From Paeniglutamicibacter psychrophenolicus (GTDB taxonomy: Bacteria; Actinomycetota; Actinomycetes; Actinomycetales; Micrococcaceae): 64,000 bases of DNA. The DNA lies in assembly GCF_030812255.1 (NCBI RefSeq), contig NZ_JAUSSH010000004.1, forward strand, positions 186,001 through 250,000, written 5' to 3'. Position numbers and translations under genes: made by a program. Positions within the stretch are counted from its first letter, which is position 1; every line of letters begins with the position of its first letter. Shown here piece after piece: positions 9,751 to 17,322 of this stretch. The notes beneath the pieces were generated by a model. That model saw nothing but the letters and a program-made list of their open reading frames with translations. It was not told where the DNA came from and made no database searches.

Positions 9751-11142
9751 CTACGAGGGTTGGGCTGCGGTCGGGGACGACGACAGCGTCGCAGCCGTTC
9801 CGTCACCGGTAGTCCCTGCGCCGCTCGAGGATTTCGTACTCGGAGCCCCGAATCCCGAATCGGACAAAGTGCTTGCCGACTCGGTCGGTGCACTGCTCGA
9901 AGACGTCGTCGGCATGGAGGATTGGGACCCTGTGGATGCGCTGGACGGCGAATCGGTCGGTTCGACAGGAGTCGAATCGGTCGGTGTCGAGCTGGTCGGG
10001 GATGAACTGGGCGGAGGCGTTGTTTCTTCGCTGGGCTCCGGCGTCGGGGTCGGCGTCGGGCTCGCGTCGGGAGTTGGCGTGGCCGAGGGTTCCGGGGATG
10101 TGTCGGGCGTCGGGTTGGGAGTGGGGGTCTTGCCCGGTTTGGTGGCTTCGCTTGGCTTGGTCTCCTCACTTGGCTGCGGCGACGCCGTTTCCTTCTCGGG
10201 GGCCTTGGTCGATGGTGCGGGCTTGGTCGGTTCTGGCATCGGTACGTCGATGTCGTGCCCGTTCTCGCTTTCGCTTCGGGGTTCCCCGGGGTTGCGGATG
10301 GGTTCGGCCGCGATGGTGGTCCTGCGCGAATCGACCATCGGGTTGGGTTGGCCGGGAATCAGCGGCAGGAAGTTGCGCGGATCGTTCCAGCGTCCATTGA
10401 TGATGACCTCGAAGTGCACATGGCACCCGGTCGAGTTTCCGGTGGTCCCGCTCAGGGCGATCAGTTGGCCTTGCTTGACCACATCGCCGACCTTGGCCAC
10501 GAGTGTCGAGTTGTGGCTGTATCCGGTGCGCACCGAGGACCCATGGTCGATCGTCACGCGCATGCCCGAGTGTCCCGCCCAGGCCGACTGGATGACGGTT
10601 CCGTCCGCGCTGGCATACACCGGCGACCCGCAGGCAATGGCATAGTCCTGGCCGATGTGGATCTGGGTGCCGGCCCCGGTCGGGTTGTTCCGCCAACCAT
10701 AGGGGCTGGTGATGTGCCGGGAGGAGACCGGGTGGATCAACTGGATCCCCGCGGGAAGCACACCAAGCGGGCCCACGTTTTGACCCACAAGTTGGGCCGA
10801 TGCCCCGGAAAGGCCCGGCAAGGCCTCGGGGTCGGAGGCATCTGCGACTTTGACGCCGGCCGCGGCGCTGGTGATGTTTTCCGATTCCCAGCGGATCGCG
10901 TCGGCCCCGCCGAACAGCCCGACCTCGACCGGCCGGCTAAAAGATGCCTCGTCCACCTGAAGCGGGGCGAAAACCACAGGCACCGCGCCGATCTGGCGAC
11001 CCGCAAGGCTCGGTGTGTTGGAAACCGCAAGTGCCGCAACGACCGCGATCCCCACGGCAGCGGCCTTGGCTGCCTCTGGTTGCCTGCGCACCTTGAATGG
11101 CTTGGGCAGCGGGAGCGGGTGGTTGACGTGATGCTTCTTCAC
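9751..11142 (-). CDS. Secreted M23 metallopeptidase with Pro/Ser/Thr/Glu-rich tail
   Basis: Paralogue of the adjacent M23 gene, 463 residues from a GTG at 11142 (GGAGAG eight nt upstream; the frame is open further up but without a ribosome site). A basic N-terminus and hydrophobic segment (about 25-47) form a signal peptide. The M23 domain (about 135-255) has H162 and D166 in HIGQD, a YSH motif and catalytic HVH at 241-243, and is nearly identical to the neighbour there. The tail instead is rich in Pro, Ser, Thr and Glu (TPTPNP, PTPTPEPSE) and ends in a Ser/Thr-rich stretch. Predicted to cut peptidoglycan cross-bridges; the tails probably set location. Likely a tandem duplication with tail replacement. 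Confidence 0.9.
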   Translation of the reverse strand: MKKHHVNHPLPLPKPFKVRRQPEAAKAAAVGIAVVAALAVSNTPSLAGRQIGAVPVVFAPLQVDEASFSRPVEVGLFGGADAIRWESENITSAAAGVKVADASDPEALPGLSGASAQLVGQNVGPLGVLPAGIQLIHPVSSRHITSPYGWRNNPTGAGTQIHIGQDYAIACGSPVYASADGTVIQSAWAGHSGMRVTIDHGSSVRTGYSHNSTLVAKVGDVVKQGQLIALSGTTGNSTGCHVHFEVIINGRWNDPRNFLPLIPGQPNPMVDSRRTTIAAEPIRNPGEPRSESENGHDIDVPMPEPTKPAPSTKAPEKETASPQPSEETKPSEATKPGKTPTPNPTPDTSPEPSATPTPDASPTPTPTPEPSEETTPPPSSSPTSSTPTDSTPVEPTDSPSSASTGSQSSMPTTSSSSAPTESASTLSDSGFGAPSTKSSSGAGTTGDGTAATLSSSPTAAQPS

Positions 11143-11345
11143 CAGCGGATCTCTCCGTTCCCCGTGTTGAAACCATGCCTGCCGCCGACGCGCGTACTCG
11201 ACGTCGTTCCCGCGTTGGGAACCGTGACTGCACATGCCCACCGCACGGGGGCCGAGCGCCCAATACTCACGTTAACGGAACAGCGGCGGGGAAAGAAGGG
11301 ATATCCGCCATACGTTTGGCTTTCAGGCCAACCGGCTACCTTCGG

Positions 11346-12020
11346 CTAGACAGTCTGGTTGAAGACGTGACGCCTGATCCACGCATGCATGGCGATGCCG
11401 GCAGCCGATGCCGCGTTGATTGAACGGGTGGAGCCGAACTGCTCGATCGACAGTGTCGCTTCGGCACTCTGGTGGACTTCCTCGCTCAGGCCCGGGCCTT
11501 CCTGGCCAAAGACCAGCACGCAATTGCGCGGCAGTTCATAGGTTTCCAGCTTTTGGGAATCCGGGAAGATGTCGATCCCGATGATCGCCAGTCCCTCCTC
11601 CTTGGCCCAATCGACGAAGTCCTCGACGGTGGGGTGGTGGCGCACGTGCTGGTAGCGGTCGGTGACCATCGCCCCGCGCTTGTTCCAGCGGCGGCGTCCG
11701 ATGATGTGCACTTCCTTGGCCAGGAAGGCGTTGGCGGTGCGCACGACCGTGCCGATGTTCATGTCGTGCTGCCAGTTCTCGATGGCGATGTGGAAGTCGT
11801 GGCGACGTTCGTCCAGGTCCGCGACGATCGCCTCCATGGACCAGTAGCGGTACTTGTCTGCCACGTTGCGCCGGTCCCCGGTTTCCAGCAACTCGGCATC
11901 GAAGTGGTCACCGGAAGGCAGCTCGCCCTCCCACGGGCCAACACCCACCTCGGGGCGCTCCTCGTGGACCGGATCGTACTCGGTGGGCTCTGGTGCGGGG
12001 GTTTCAACGGCGGAAGTCAC
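11346..12020 (-). CDS. TrmH/SpoU-family RNA methyltransferase
   Basis: SAM-dependent 2'-O-ribose methyltransferase of the SPOUT class acting on tRNA or rRNA; the substrate cannot be told from sequence. The three SpoU motifs are present: NIGTVVRTANAF (motif 1, catalytic Arg), VLVFGQEGPGLSEE (motif 2) and SIEQFGSTRSINAASAAGIA (motif 3, knot). About 50 charged residues precede the domain. The start is a GTG at 12020 with TACCCT exactly 6 nt upstream and no Shine-Dalgarno sequence, so the transcript is probably leaderless. It is monocistronic here. Confidence 0.92.
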   Translation of the reverse strand: MTSAVETPAPEPTEYDPVHEERPEVGVGPWEGELPSGDHFDAELLETGDRRNVADKYRYWSMEAIVADLDERRHDFHIAIENWQHDMNIGTVVRTANAFLAKEVHIIGRRRWNKRGAMVTDRYQHVRHHPTVEDFVDWAKEEGLAIIGIDIFPDSQKLETYELPRNCVLVFGQEGPGLSEEVHQSAEATLSIEQFGSTRSINAASAAGIAMHAWIRRHVFNQTV

Positions 12021-12026
12021 GTCTTA

Positions 12027-12032
12027 AGGGTA
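12027..12032 (-). promoter_or_regulatory. -10 box for a leaderless TrmH transcript
   Basis: TACCCT (minus strand) ends 6 nt before the GTG start, the spacing that puts the transcription start at the start codon. The same layout recurs at nine other genes in this window. Confidence 0.55.
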
Positions 12033-12175
12033 GTCGCCAATCCCCTGCCGCCGGATTCCGGGTGCTGCGCGGCACACCCGGAGCGCCGCTCCCGCACCCG
12101 GCCGGTTGATGGCAAACTGGCCTAAGGCACTTTTGACCCGCCGGGAATCCCCGGCCCGGCATGCAAGGAGGATCC

Positions 12176-13183
12176 ATGCCCATCATTGACAATGCGATTT
12201 ACGTTTCGGGCAAGCGCGTGATCCATCCGCCGGATCTCAGCTCCACATTCGAATCCATGAAGGAGTGCGGCGGCATGGCCTGGCTCGGGCTCTACCGTCC
12301 CGATATGGCCGAAATGCAGGAGGTCGCCGCGGAGCTCGGCCTGCACGAGCTGGCGGTGGAAGACACCCTCTCCGGCCACCAGCGCCCCAAGCTGGAGCAC
12401 TACGGCGACCACCTCTTCGTGGTCTTGCGCCCGGCCCGTTACATCGACGAGTCCGAAAAGGTCGAGTTCGGGGAATTGCACGTCTATGTCGGGGTCGACT
12501 TCGTGGTCACCGTCCGCCATGCCGAATCGCCCAAGCTGGCCCAGGTGCGCCAGCGGCTCGAGGACGAGCCGGGGCTGCTGGGCATCGGCCCGGCAGCGGT
12601 CCTCTACGCGGTCCTTGACCAGGTCGTTGACGAATACGAGCCGGTGTTTGCCGGACTGAGCAACGACATCGATGAGATCGAGGACCAGCTGTTCTCCGGG
12701 ACCTCCCACGTCTCGCGGCGGATCTACGAACTGTCCCGGGAAGTCATCGAATTCCAGCGCGCCCTGGCACCGCTGGACGACGTGCTGGCCCGCTTGCGCA
12801 GGGACTTCAGGCTCAGCGACATCTCCGAGGAAGACGCACTGGAACTTGACCGCAAGCTCATCGACGTCCAGGACCACGCGATCCGGCTCACCGAGCGCAT
12901 CACCTCCTTCCGGGCCCTGCTGACCAACGCCCTGTCACTGTCCTCGACCCTGGCCTCGCAGCGGGCCACCGAGGCCGGCCTGGCCCAGAACGAACAGATG
13001 AAGAAGATTTCCTCATGGGCGGCGATCATTTTCGCCCCGAGCCTGGTCACCGGAATCTACGGCATGAACTTCAAGCACATGCCGGAACTGGAATTCAGCT
13101 TTGGCTATCCGGCGGCGATCGGGCTGATGCTGGCACTGGCCGTGAGCCTCTTTGCCATTTTCAAGAAGAACAATTGGTTATAG
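12176..13183 (+). CDS. CorA-like magnesium/divalent cation transporter
   Basis: Predicted inner-membrane channel for Mg2+ or a related divalent cation. The 335-residue protein has the long charged cytoplasmic domain of the family, with heptad-like helices from about 150 to 280, then two C-terminal transmembrane helices. The signature GMN at 296-298 follows the first helix and the protein ends in a basic KKNNWL tail. The ATG at 12176 was chosen because AAGGAGG lies 4 nt upstream; an earlier in-frame ATG at 12161 precedes that site. It stands alone between TrmH (divergent) and the HAD gene, which has its own ribosome site. Confidence 0.93.
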   Translation: MPIIDNAIYVSGKRVIHPPDLSSTFESMKECGGMAWLGLYRPDMAEMQEVAAELGLHELAVEDTLSGHQRPKLEHYGDHLFVVLRPARYIDESEKVEFGELHVYVGVDFVVTVRHAESPKLAQVRQRLEDEPGLLGIGPAAVLYAVLDQVVDEYEPVFAGLSNDIDEIEDQLFSGTSHVSRRIYELSREVIEFQRALAPLDDVLARLRRDFRLSDISEEDALELDRKLIDVQDHAIRLTERITSFRALLTNALSLSSTLASQRATEAGLAQNEQMKKISSWAAIIFAPSLVTGIYGMNFKHMPELEFSFGYPAAIGLMLALAVSLFAIFKKNNWL

Positions 13184-13263
13184 CCTCCGCAATCCCCGCC
13201 CACGGCCGCGGAACCTGAAAGACTGGTTCACAGCAGGTTGTCTCTTGAAAGGAACACCCACTC

Positions 13264-14112
13264 GTGCCAACGCATGAACCACGCAACGTCCACGACATTG
13301 AATGCTGGCTCACGGACATGGACGGGGTGCTGGTCCACGAGAACCAGGCCATCGACGGCGCCGCGGACATGATCGAGCATTGGGTCTCCACCGGCAAGCG
13401 CTTCCTGGTGCTGACCAACAACTCCATCTACACCCCGCGCGACCTGCGCGCCCGGCTGCTGTCCTCCGGGCTCGATGTCCCCGAGGCGAACATCTGGACC
13501 TCGGCCATGGCCACCGCGGAGTTCCTGCGCCGCCAGCGTCCGGGCGGACGCGCCTTCGTGATCGGCGAGGCCGGGCTGACCACCGCGCTGCACGAGGCCG
13601 GGTTCATCCTCACCGACCAGGAGCCCGAGTACGTGGTGCTGGGCGAAACCCGCACCTACTCCTTCGAGGCCATCACCAAGGCCATCCGGCTGATTGCCGC
13701 GGGAGCCCGCTTCATCACCACCAACCCGGATGCCACCGGCCCCTCCCCGGAAGGGTTGCTTCCGGCCACCGGATCGGTGGCTGCACTGATCACCCAGGCC
13801 ACCGGGCGCGACCCCTACGTGGTGGGCAAGCCGAACCCGATGATGTTCCGCTCGGCCCTCAACCGGATCGACGCGCATTCGGAGACCACCGCAATGATCG
13901 GGGACCGCATGGACACCGACATCATTGCCGGGATGGAGGCCGGGCTGCTGACCATCCTGGTGCACACCGGGATCACCAAGCCCGGCGATGTGGCGTCCTT
14001 CCCGTTCCGCCCGGACCTGGAGCACGATTCGGTGGCAGACATCCTGTCCGAGCTGCGCGAGGGGCGCGCCGCCCACCACGCGGGTCCGGCCTCAGGACCG
14101 CACGAACACTAG
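13264..14112 (+). CDS. HAD-IIA family phosphatase (NagD-like)
   Basis: Predicted cytoplasmic phosphatase of the HAD superfamily, subclass IIA, acting on phosphorylated sugars or nucleotides; substrate unknown. Motif I is DMDGV (nucleophile Asp and acid/base Asp near residues 18-20), motif II LTNNS, and motif IV GDRMDTD. Length (282 residues) fits NagD/PNPase relatives. Start is GTG with AAAGGA about 10 nt upstream. It is followed by a strong bidirectional hairpin at 14132-14161. Confidence 0.9.
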   Translation: MPTHEPRNVHDIECWLTDMDGVLVHENQAIDGAADMIEHWVSTGKRFLVLTNNSIYTPRDLRARLLSSGLDVPEANIWTSAMATAEFLRRQRPGGRAFVIGEAGLTTALHEAGFILTDQEPEYVVLGETRTYSFEAITKAIRLIAAGARFITTNPDATGPSPEGLLPATGSVAALITQATGRDPYVVGKPNPMMFRSALNRIDAHSETTAMIGDRMDTDIIAGMEAGLLTILVHTGITKPGDVASFPFRPDLEHDSVADILSELREGRAAHHAGPASGPHEH

Positions 14113-14131
14113 GCCGCTCCTGGATCCCAAG

Positions 14132-14161
14132 GCGGCAGTGCCCCGCAACGGGCACTGCCGC
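14132..14161. terminator. Bidirectional hairpin between converging genes
   Basis: A perfect 12-bp stem (GCGGCAGTGCCC and its complement) with a 6-nt loop sits between the HAD gene stop and the amidohydrolase stop, which converge on it. Confidence 0.75.
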
Positions 14162-14192
14162 TGTCCGTCAAGAAGTCAAGGATCAGGTCCTT

Positions 14193-15398
14193 CTAGAGCA
14201 TTTCCAGCTGGTCTGCCACGACCCGGCCGTCATGGATGACGGTGCGGTCGGTCCCGCGGTCCATGACGGCGCTGGTCACGGTCTCTCCCGCAAGCAACAC
14301 GATGTCCGCACGGTCCCCGACCGCCAGTCCCGGACGGTCACTGGTCGAGCGCAACCGGGCCAGGCCCCGGTCCATGATGCCCGCGCCGCCCCAGGTGGCA
14401 ATGGCCGCCGCGTGTTCGATCAATTCGTCCTGCCGCAACCCGTGGGTGAAGGCAAGCTGCCAGGTGCGCGAGAGCAGGTCGCAGTCCCCGTACGGGCTCC
14501 AGTAGTCGCGTTGTCCGTCCTCGCCGAGCCCCACCCGGATGCCGGCCTCGGTCATGGCCGCGAGGTTGAATTGCTTGCCCGAAGTCGCCGGTGCAACCGT
14601 GGCCCAGGAGATGTCCAGGGCACTCATGGCTTCCATGACCCCTGCGGTGGCCGCCTCCGAGACGTTGCCCAGCTCGTACGCGTGCGAGAGCGTCACGCGT
14701 CCCTCCATGCCCAGGGCGCGGGTGCGTTCCATGATGAGTTCGGTGCTGAAATGCGCCAGGTGTCCGGGCTCGTGCAGGTGGATGTCGACGTCCACCTGGT
14801 ATTTCTCTGCCAGACCGAACACGATGTCCAGGTGCCGCACCGGGTCCCGGTCCAGCTGGCACGGGTCGATGCCGCCCATGACCGTGGCGCCGAGTTTCAG
14901 GGATTCCTCCAGGTAGGCCACCGTTCCGGGTTCGCGCAGCAGCCCGGCCTGCGGGAACGCCATGATCTGCACGTCGGCGCTGGCGGCGAATTTTTCCTTG
15001 GCGGCCAGCACCGCCTCGAACTTCTCGAGCTTGCAGTCGACATCGATCTGCGCGTAGCTGCGCACCCGGGTGGTGCCGTGCGAAATCATGCGTTGCAGGG
15101 TTTCGGCGACCCGCTCCGGCAGCGGGGCCTCGGCCTTGCGCCAGTTGTTGCGGTCGTTGAGCATCATGCCCCAGACCCCCGGTGCCCCGGTGTGTTCGCG
15201 GAAGGGCAGCCCGATTCGCGTGGAGTCCAGATGCACATGGACGTCGGAGAACGCGGGAAGTGCCAGCCGCCCACGGCCCTCGATGCCACCGGCTACCGGG
15301 AGGCGTGGGTTGTGCGGGGAAACGGAGCCGATCAGTCCGTCGGTGACTTCAAGGTCCACCGCTTCGTTTCCCCATGGCCTCACGTTGCTGATGAGCAC
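14193..15398 (-). CDS. Cytosine-deaminase-like amidohydrolase
   Basis: Metal-dependent amidohydrolase that probably deaminates or hydrolyses a pyrimidine or related heterocycle. The 401-residue protein has the metal-site pattern of E. coli CodA: H54 and H56 in DVHVHLD, H207 with E210 in HLHE, H239 in LSHAYELG, and D294 in LGEDGQRD followed by YWSPYGDCDLL, close to the CodA Gly-Pro-Tyr-Gly-Asn-Gly-Asp region. The GTG at 15398 is preceded by AAGGGG nine nt upstream; the frame runs further back but only as the shadow of the MFS gene. Specificity (cytosine, isoguanine, isocytosine, creatinine) is open. Confidence 0.85.
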   Translation of the reverse strand: MLISNVRPWGNEAVDLEVTDGLIGSVSPHNPRLPVAGGIEGRGRLALPAFSDVHVHLDSTRIGLPFREHTGAPGVWGMMLNDRNNWRKAEAPLPERVAETLQRMISHGTTRVRSYAQIDVDCKLEKFEAVLAAKEKFAASADVQIMAFPQAGLLREPGTVAYLEESLKLGATVMGGIDPCQLDRDPVRHLDIVFGLAEKYQVDVDIHLHEPGHLAHFSTELIMERTRALGMEGRVTLSHAYELGNVSEAATAGVMEAMSALDISWATVAPATSGKQFNLAAMTEAGIRVGLGEDGQRDYWSPYGDCDLLSRTWQLAFTHGLRQDELIEHAAAIATWGGAGIMDRGLARLRSTSDRPGLAVGDRADIVLLAGETVTSAVMDRGTDRTVIHDGRVVADQLEML

Positions 15399-15478
15399 TG
15401 TGCATTTCCCCTTTGCTGGTTGCCTGCCGCGTTCCTTCGGCCTCACGGTTCCCAACTCTTCCACGCGGGAATCGCCGG

Positions 15479-16783
15479 TCAAGGCATTTGGGGTGGCTTT
15501 GCCTGGTCTTCTTCCCCGTGGCTGCCGGCGGTTGCGATGTGGGTCATCGATTTCCAGACCAGCAACAGGATGATGAACGAGCCGAAGAATCCGAACCAGA
15601 ACGGCGCCCGGTAGCTGAAGACCTGGCCCAGCACGCCGCCGAGCAGGGAACCGGCGGCGATGCCGCCGATGCTGCCGAGCATGTACACCGAGTTGATCCG
15701 GCCACGCAATCGATCGGGCACCGCCCGCTGGCGCACCGTGGAGGAGACCGAGCCCCAGACCAGGGCGTGGATGCCGAAGAGGAACAGGATGGCCATCGCC
15801 AGCCATGCCTGGTGGGTGAGCACCAGGGCCAGGTGCGTGGCGGTTTCCAGGACCAGTCCGGTGCGCAGCAAGGTGGCGTAGCTGAAGCTGCGTTCCAGCC
15901 ACGGGAAGAGCAGGGAGCCAATGATGCCGCCCACGGCGCTGGCGCTCATCAACAGGCCGTAGCCGATTTCCCCGAGCGCCAGCTGGTCCGTCGCATAGAG
16001 CACCAGCATCGCGAATGTGGCCCCGAAGGTGACGTTGAAGCAGGTGATCAGGATCGCCAGGGTGCGCACGGCAAAATGCCTGCGCATCCAGCCGAGTCCT
16101 TCCCGGACCTCCAGCAGCATCGAGGTGCCCGGTGCCCTGGAGCTTCCTGGTGCCGGCAGCGGGACGGCCACCTTGGAATAGAGCACCACGGCCAGGGCCA
16201 GCAGCGCGGCAAATCCCGCGTATGGAAGCGAGTGGGATATCGCGAAGAGCATGGCTCCCAGCGGTGGTCCGGCCAGTTGATTGGTCACGGTGATGGTGCC
16301 AAAGAGCCGCGAGTTGGCCAGCCCCAGCTGCGCGCTGGGCACCAGTGTGGGGATCAGCGAGGTGGAGGCGTTGTCCGCAAAGGCCTCCGCGGTGCCCAGG
16401 AGGAACAGGCATCCGTAGAGCACCGGCAGGCCCAGCGCTCCGGAGAAGATGATGGCGGCCAAGGAGATGATCACCAGCATCCGCAGGAGGTTGACCAGGA
16501 TCATGAGCTTGCGCCGGTCCACCCGGTCCACCACCGCACCCGCGAGCAGCCCGAAGAGCACCCACGGGATCTGCTGGGCGAAGGGTGCCAGGGCCACGGC
16601 CAACGGGTCGCGGGTGATGGTGGTGACCAGCAGGGGTCCCGCGGCCAACAGCATGCCGTCGCCGAGGTTGCTGGTCGCCGCACCGGCCCACAGCCAGCGG
16701 AAGGGAACCGGCAGCGACGAAGATGGTTGCTTGGTGGTCACGGACCCCAGCGTACGGGCTGCCCCGGCTCCAGGCGTTGGCAT
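15479..16783 (-). CDS. MFS transporter, possible metal or drug exporter
   Basis: A 12-helix major facilitator protein of the MFS_3 group (EntS- and NreB-like exporters). The conserved loop 2-3 motif appears as GLLAGAVVDRVDRRKLM. The C-terminus carries a few His residues (MTHIATAGSHGEE). It lies 28 bp downstream of the ArsR gene on the same strand, so the pair is probably one transcript in which the regulator controls the exporter. Because the ArsR tail resembles nickel sensors, nickel/cobalt efflux is a candidate role; drug export is the alternative. Start uncertain: ATG at 16783 lacks a clear ribosome site and a GTG at 16741 is the other option. Confidence 0.82.
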   Translation of the reverse strand: MPTPGAGAARTLGSVTTKQPSSSLPVPFRWLWAGAATSNLGDGMLLAAGPLLVTTITRDPLAVALAPFAQQIPWVLFGLLAGAVVDRVDRRKLMILVNLLRMLVIISLAAIIFSGALGLPVLYGCLFLLGTAEAFADNASTSLIPTLVPSAQLGLANSRLFGTITVTNQLAGPPLGAMLFAISHSLPYAGFAALLALAVVLYSKVAVPLPAPGSSRAPGTSMLLEVREGLGWMRRHFAVRTLAILITCFNVTFGATFAMLVLYATDQLALGEIGYGLLMSASAVGGIIGSLLFPWLERSFSYATLLRTGLVLETATHLALVLTHQAWLAMAILFLFGIHALVWGSVSSTVRQRAVPDRLRGRINSVYMLGSIGGIAAGSLLGGVLGQVFSYRAPFWFGFFGSFIILLLVWKSMTHIATAGSHGEEDQAKPPQMP

Positions 16784-16811
16784 GTCGGAATGCCCGTTGG
16801 GAGATTCCCAG

Positions 16812-17165
16812 TCAGTGCTGCGGGTGCTCGGGGTGCAACTCCGAATGCGGCGCCTGCATCTGGTGCAGCAGCCGGTGGACATCGGGGTGGGTCAGGGTCC
16901 AGCGGCGGTAGCGGCCGTCGGCGCGCACGCTCACCACGCCCGCCTTGTGCAAGGTGGCCAGTGCCTGGGTGACGGTGTTGGCGCCAAGTGCCGTGGCGGA
17001 GGCCAGCTGGCTGACCGAGGAATCCGGGGCGGCATGCATGGCGATGAGGATCTTCATCCGCGTGGCGTCCGCAACCAGGGCAAAGACGTCGATCCAGTCA
17101 GGCATGTTTGGCGCCGAGGCGGCCACCGCGTCCGCCCCGATCTTGCTGTGTTCCGTTTCCGGCAT
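16812..17165 (-). CDS. ArsR/SmtB-family regulator with His-rich C-terminus
   Basis: Dimeric winged-helix repressor, 117 residues from the ATG at 17165 (GGAGAGG 5 nt upstream). The core has DATRMKILIAM, the recognition helix region TALGANTVTQALATLHKAG and the wing RADGRYRRW. There is no CxC motif for arsenic or lead sensing. Instead the last helix and tail carry H93, D95, H97, H101, H107, H111, H114 and H117. In mycobacterial NmtR the nickel/cobalt ligands include D91, H93, H104 and H107, so D95/H97 and H107/H111 match with an offset near four. Nickel or cobalt sensing is therefore plausible but unproven. Divergent from the ABC importer across a palindrome; the exporter gene follows. Confidence 0.85.
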   Translation of the reverse strand: MPETEHSKIGADAVAASAPNMPDWIDVFALVADATRMKILIAMHAAPDSSVSQLASATALGANTVTQALATLHKAGVVSVRADGRYRRWTLTHPDVHRLLHQMQAPHSELHPEHPQH

Positions 17166-17233
17166 GCGGTCCTCTCCTTCCCTTCGTTGCGGGCTGGTGC
17201 CCAAGCTCACCGGACTCATTCCCCGAACCCTTT

Positions 17234-17253
17234 ATCTGTCTGTCCAGACAGAT
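17234..17253. promoter_or_regulatory. 20-bp perfect palindrome, candidate ArsR operator
   Basis: ATCTGTCTG TC CAGACAGAT is a perfect inverted repeat with 9-bp arms in the 157-bp divergent region between the ArsR gene and the importer gene. It lies 69 bp from the regulator start and 70 bp from the importer start, so one bound dimer could act on both promoters. Confidence 0.72.
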
Positions 17254-17322
17254 GTACAGTAGGGGCGTTGCCGCATCCTGTTTGCCCGCCGGTGACCTGG
17301 ATGAAAGGCCTAAACCCCGAAC

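Noticed and set aside
9461-10645. A plus-strand frame of 394 codons across the second M23 gene
   Set aside because: It is antisense to a clear M23 domain and has repetitive Gly/Val/Ser composition typical of a shadow of a Pro/Ser/Thr-rich gene.
14193-16691. An uninterrupted minus-strand frame of over 800 codons that would fuse the amidohydrolase to upstream sequence
   Set aside because: The upstream part is the shadow of the MFS gene in another frame; a ribosome site and GTG at 15398 define the real amidohydrolase start.
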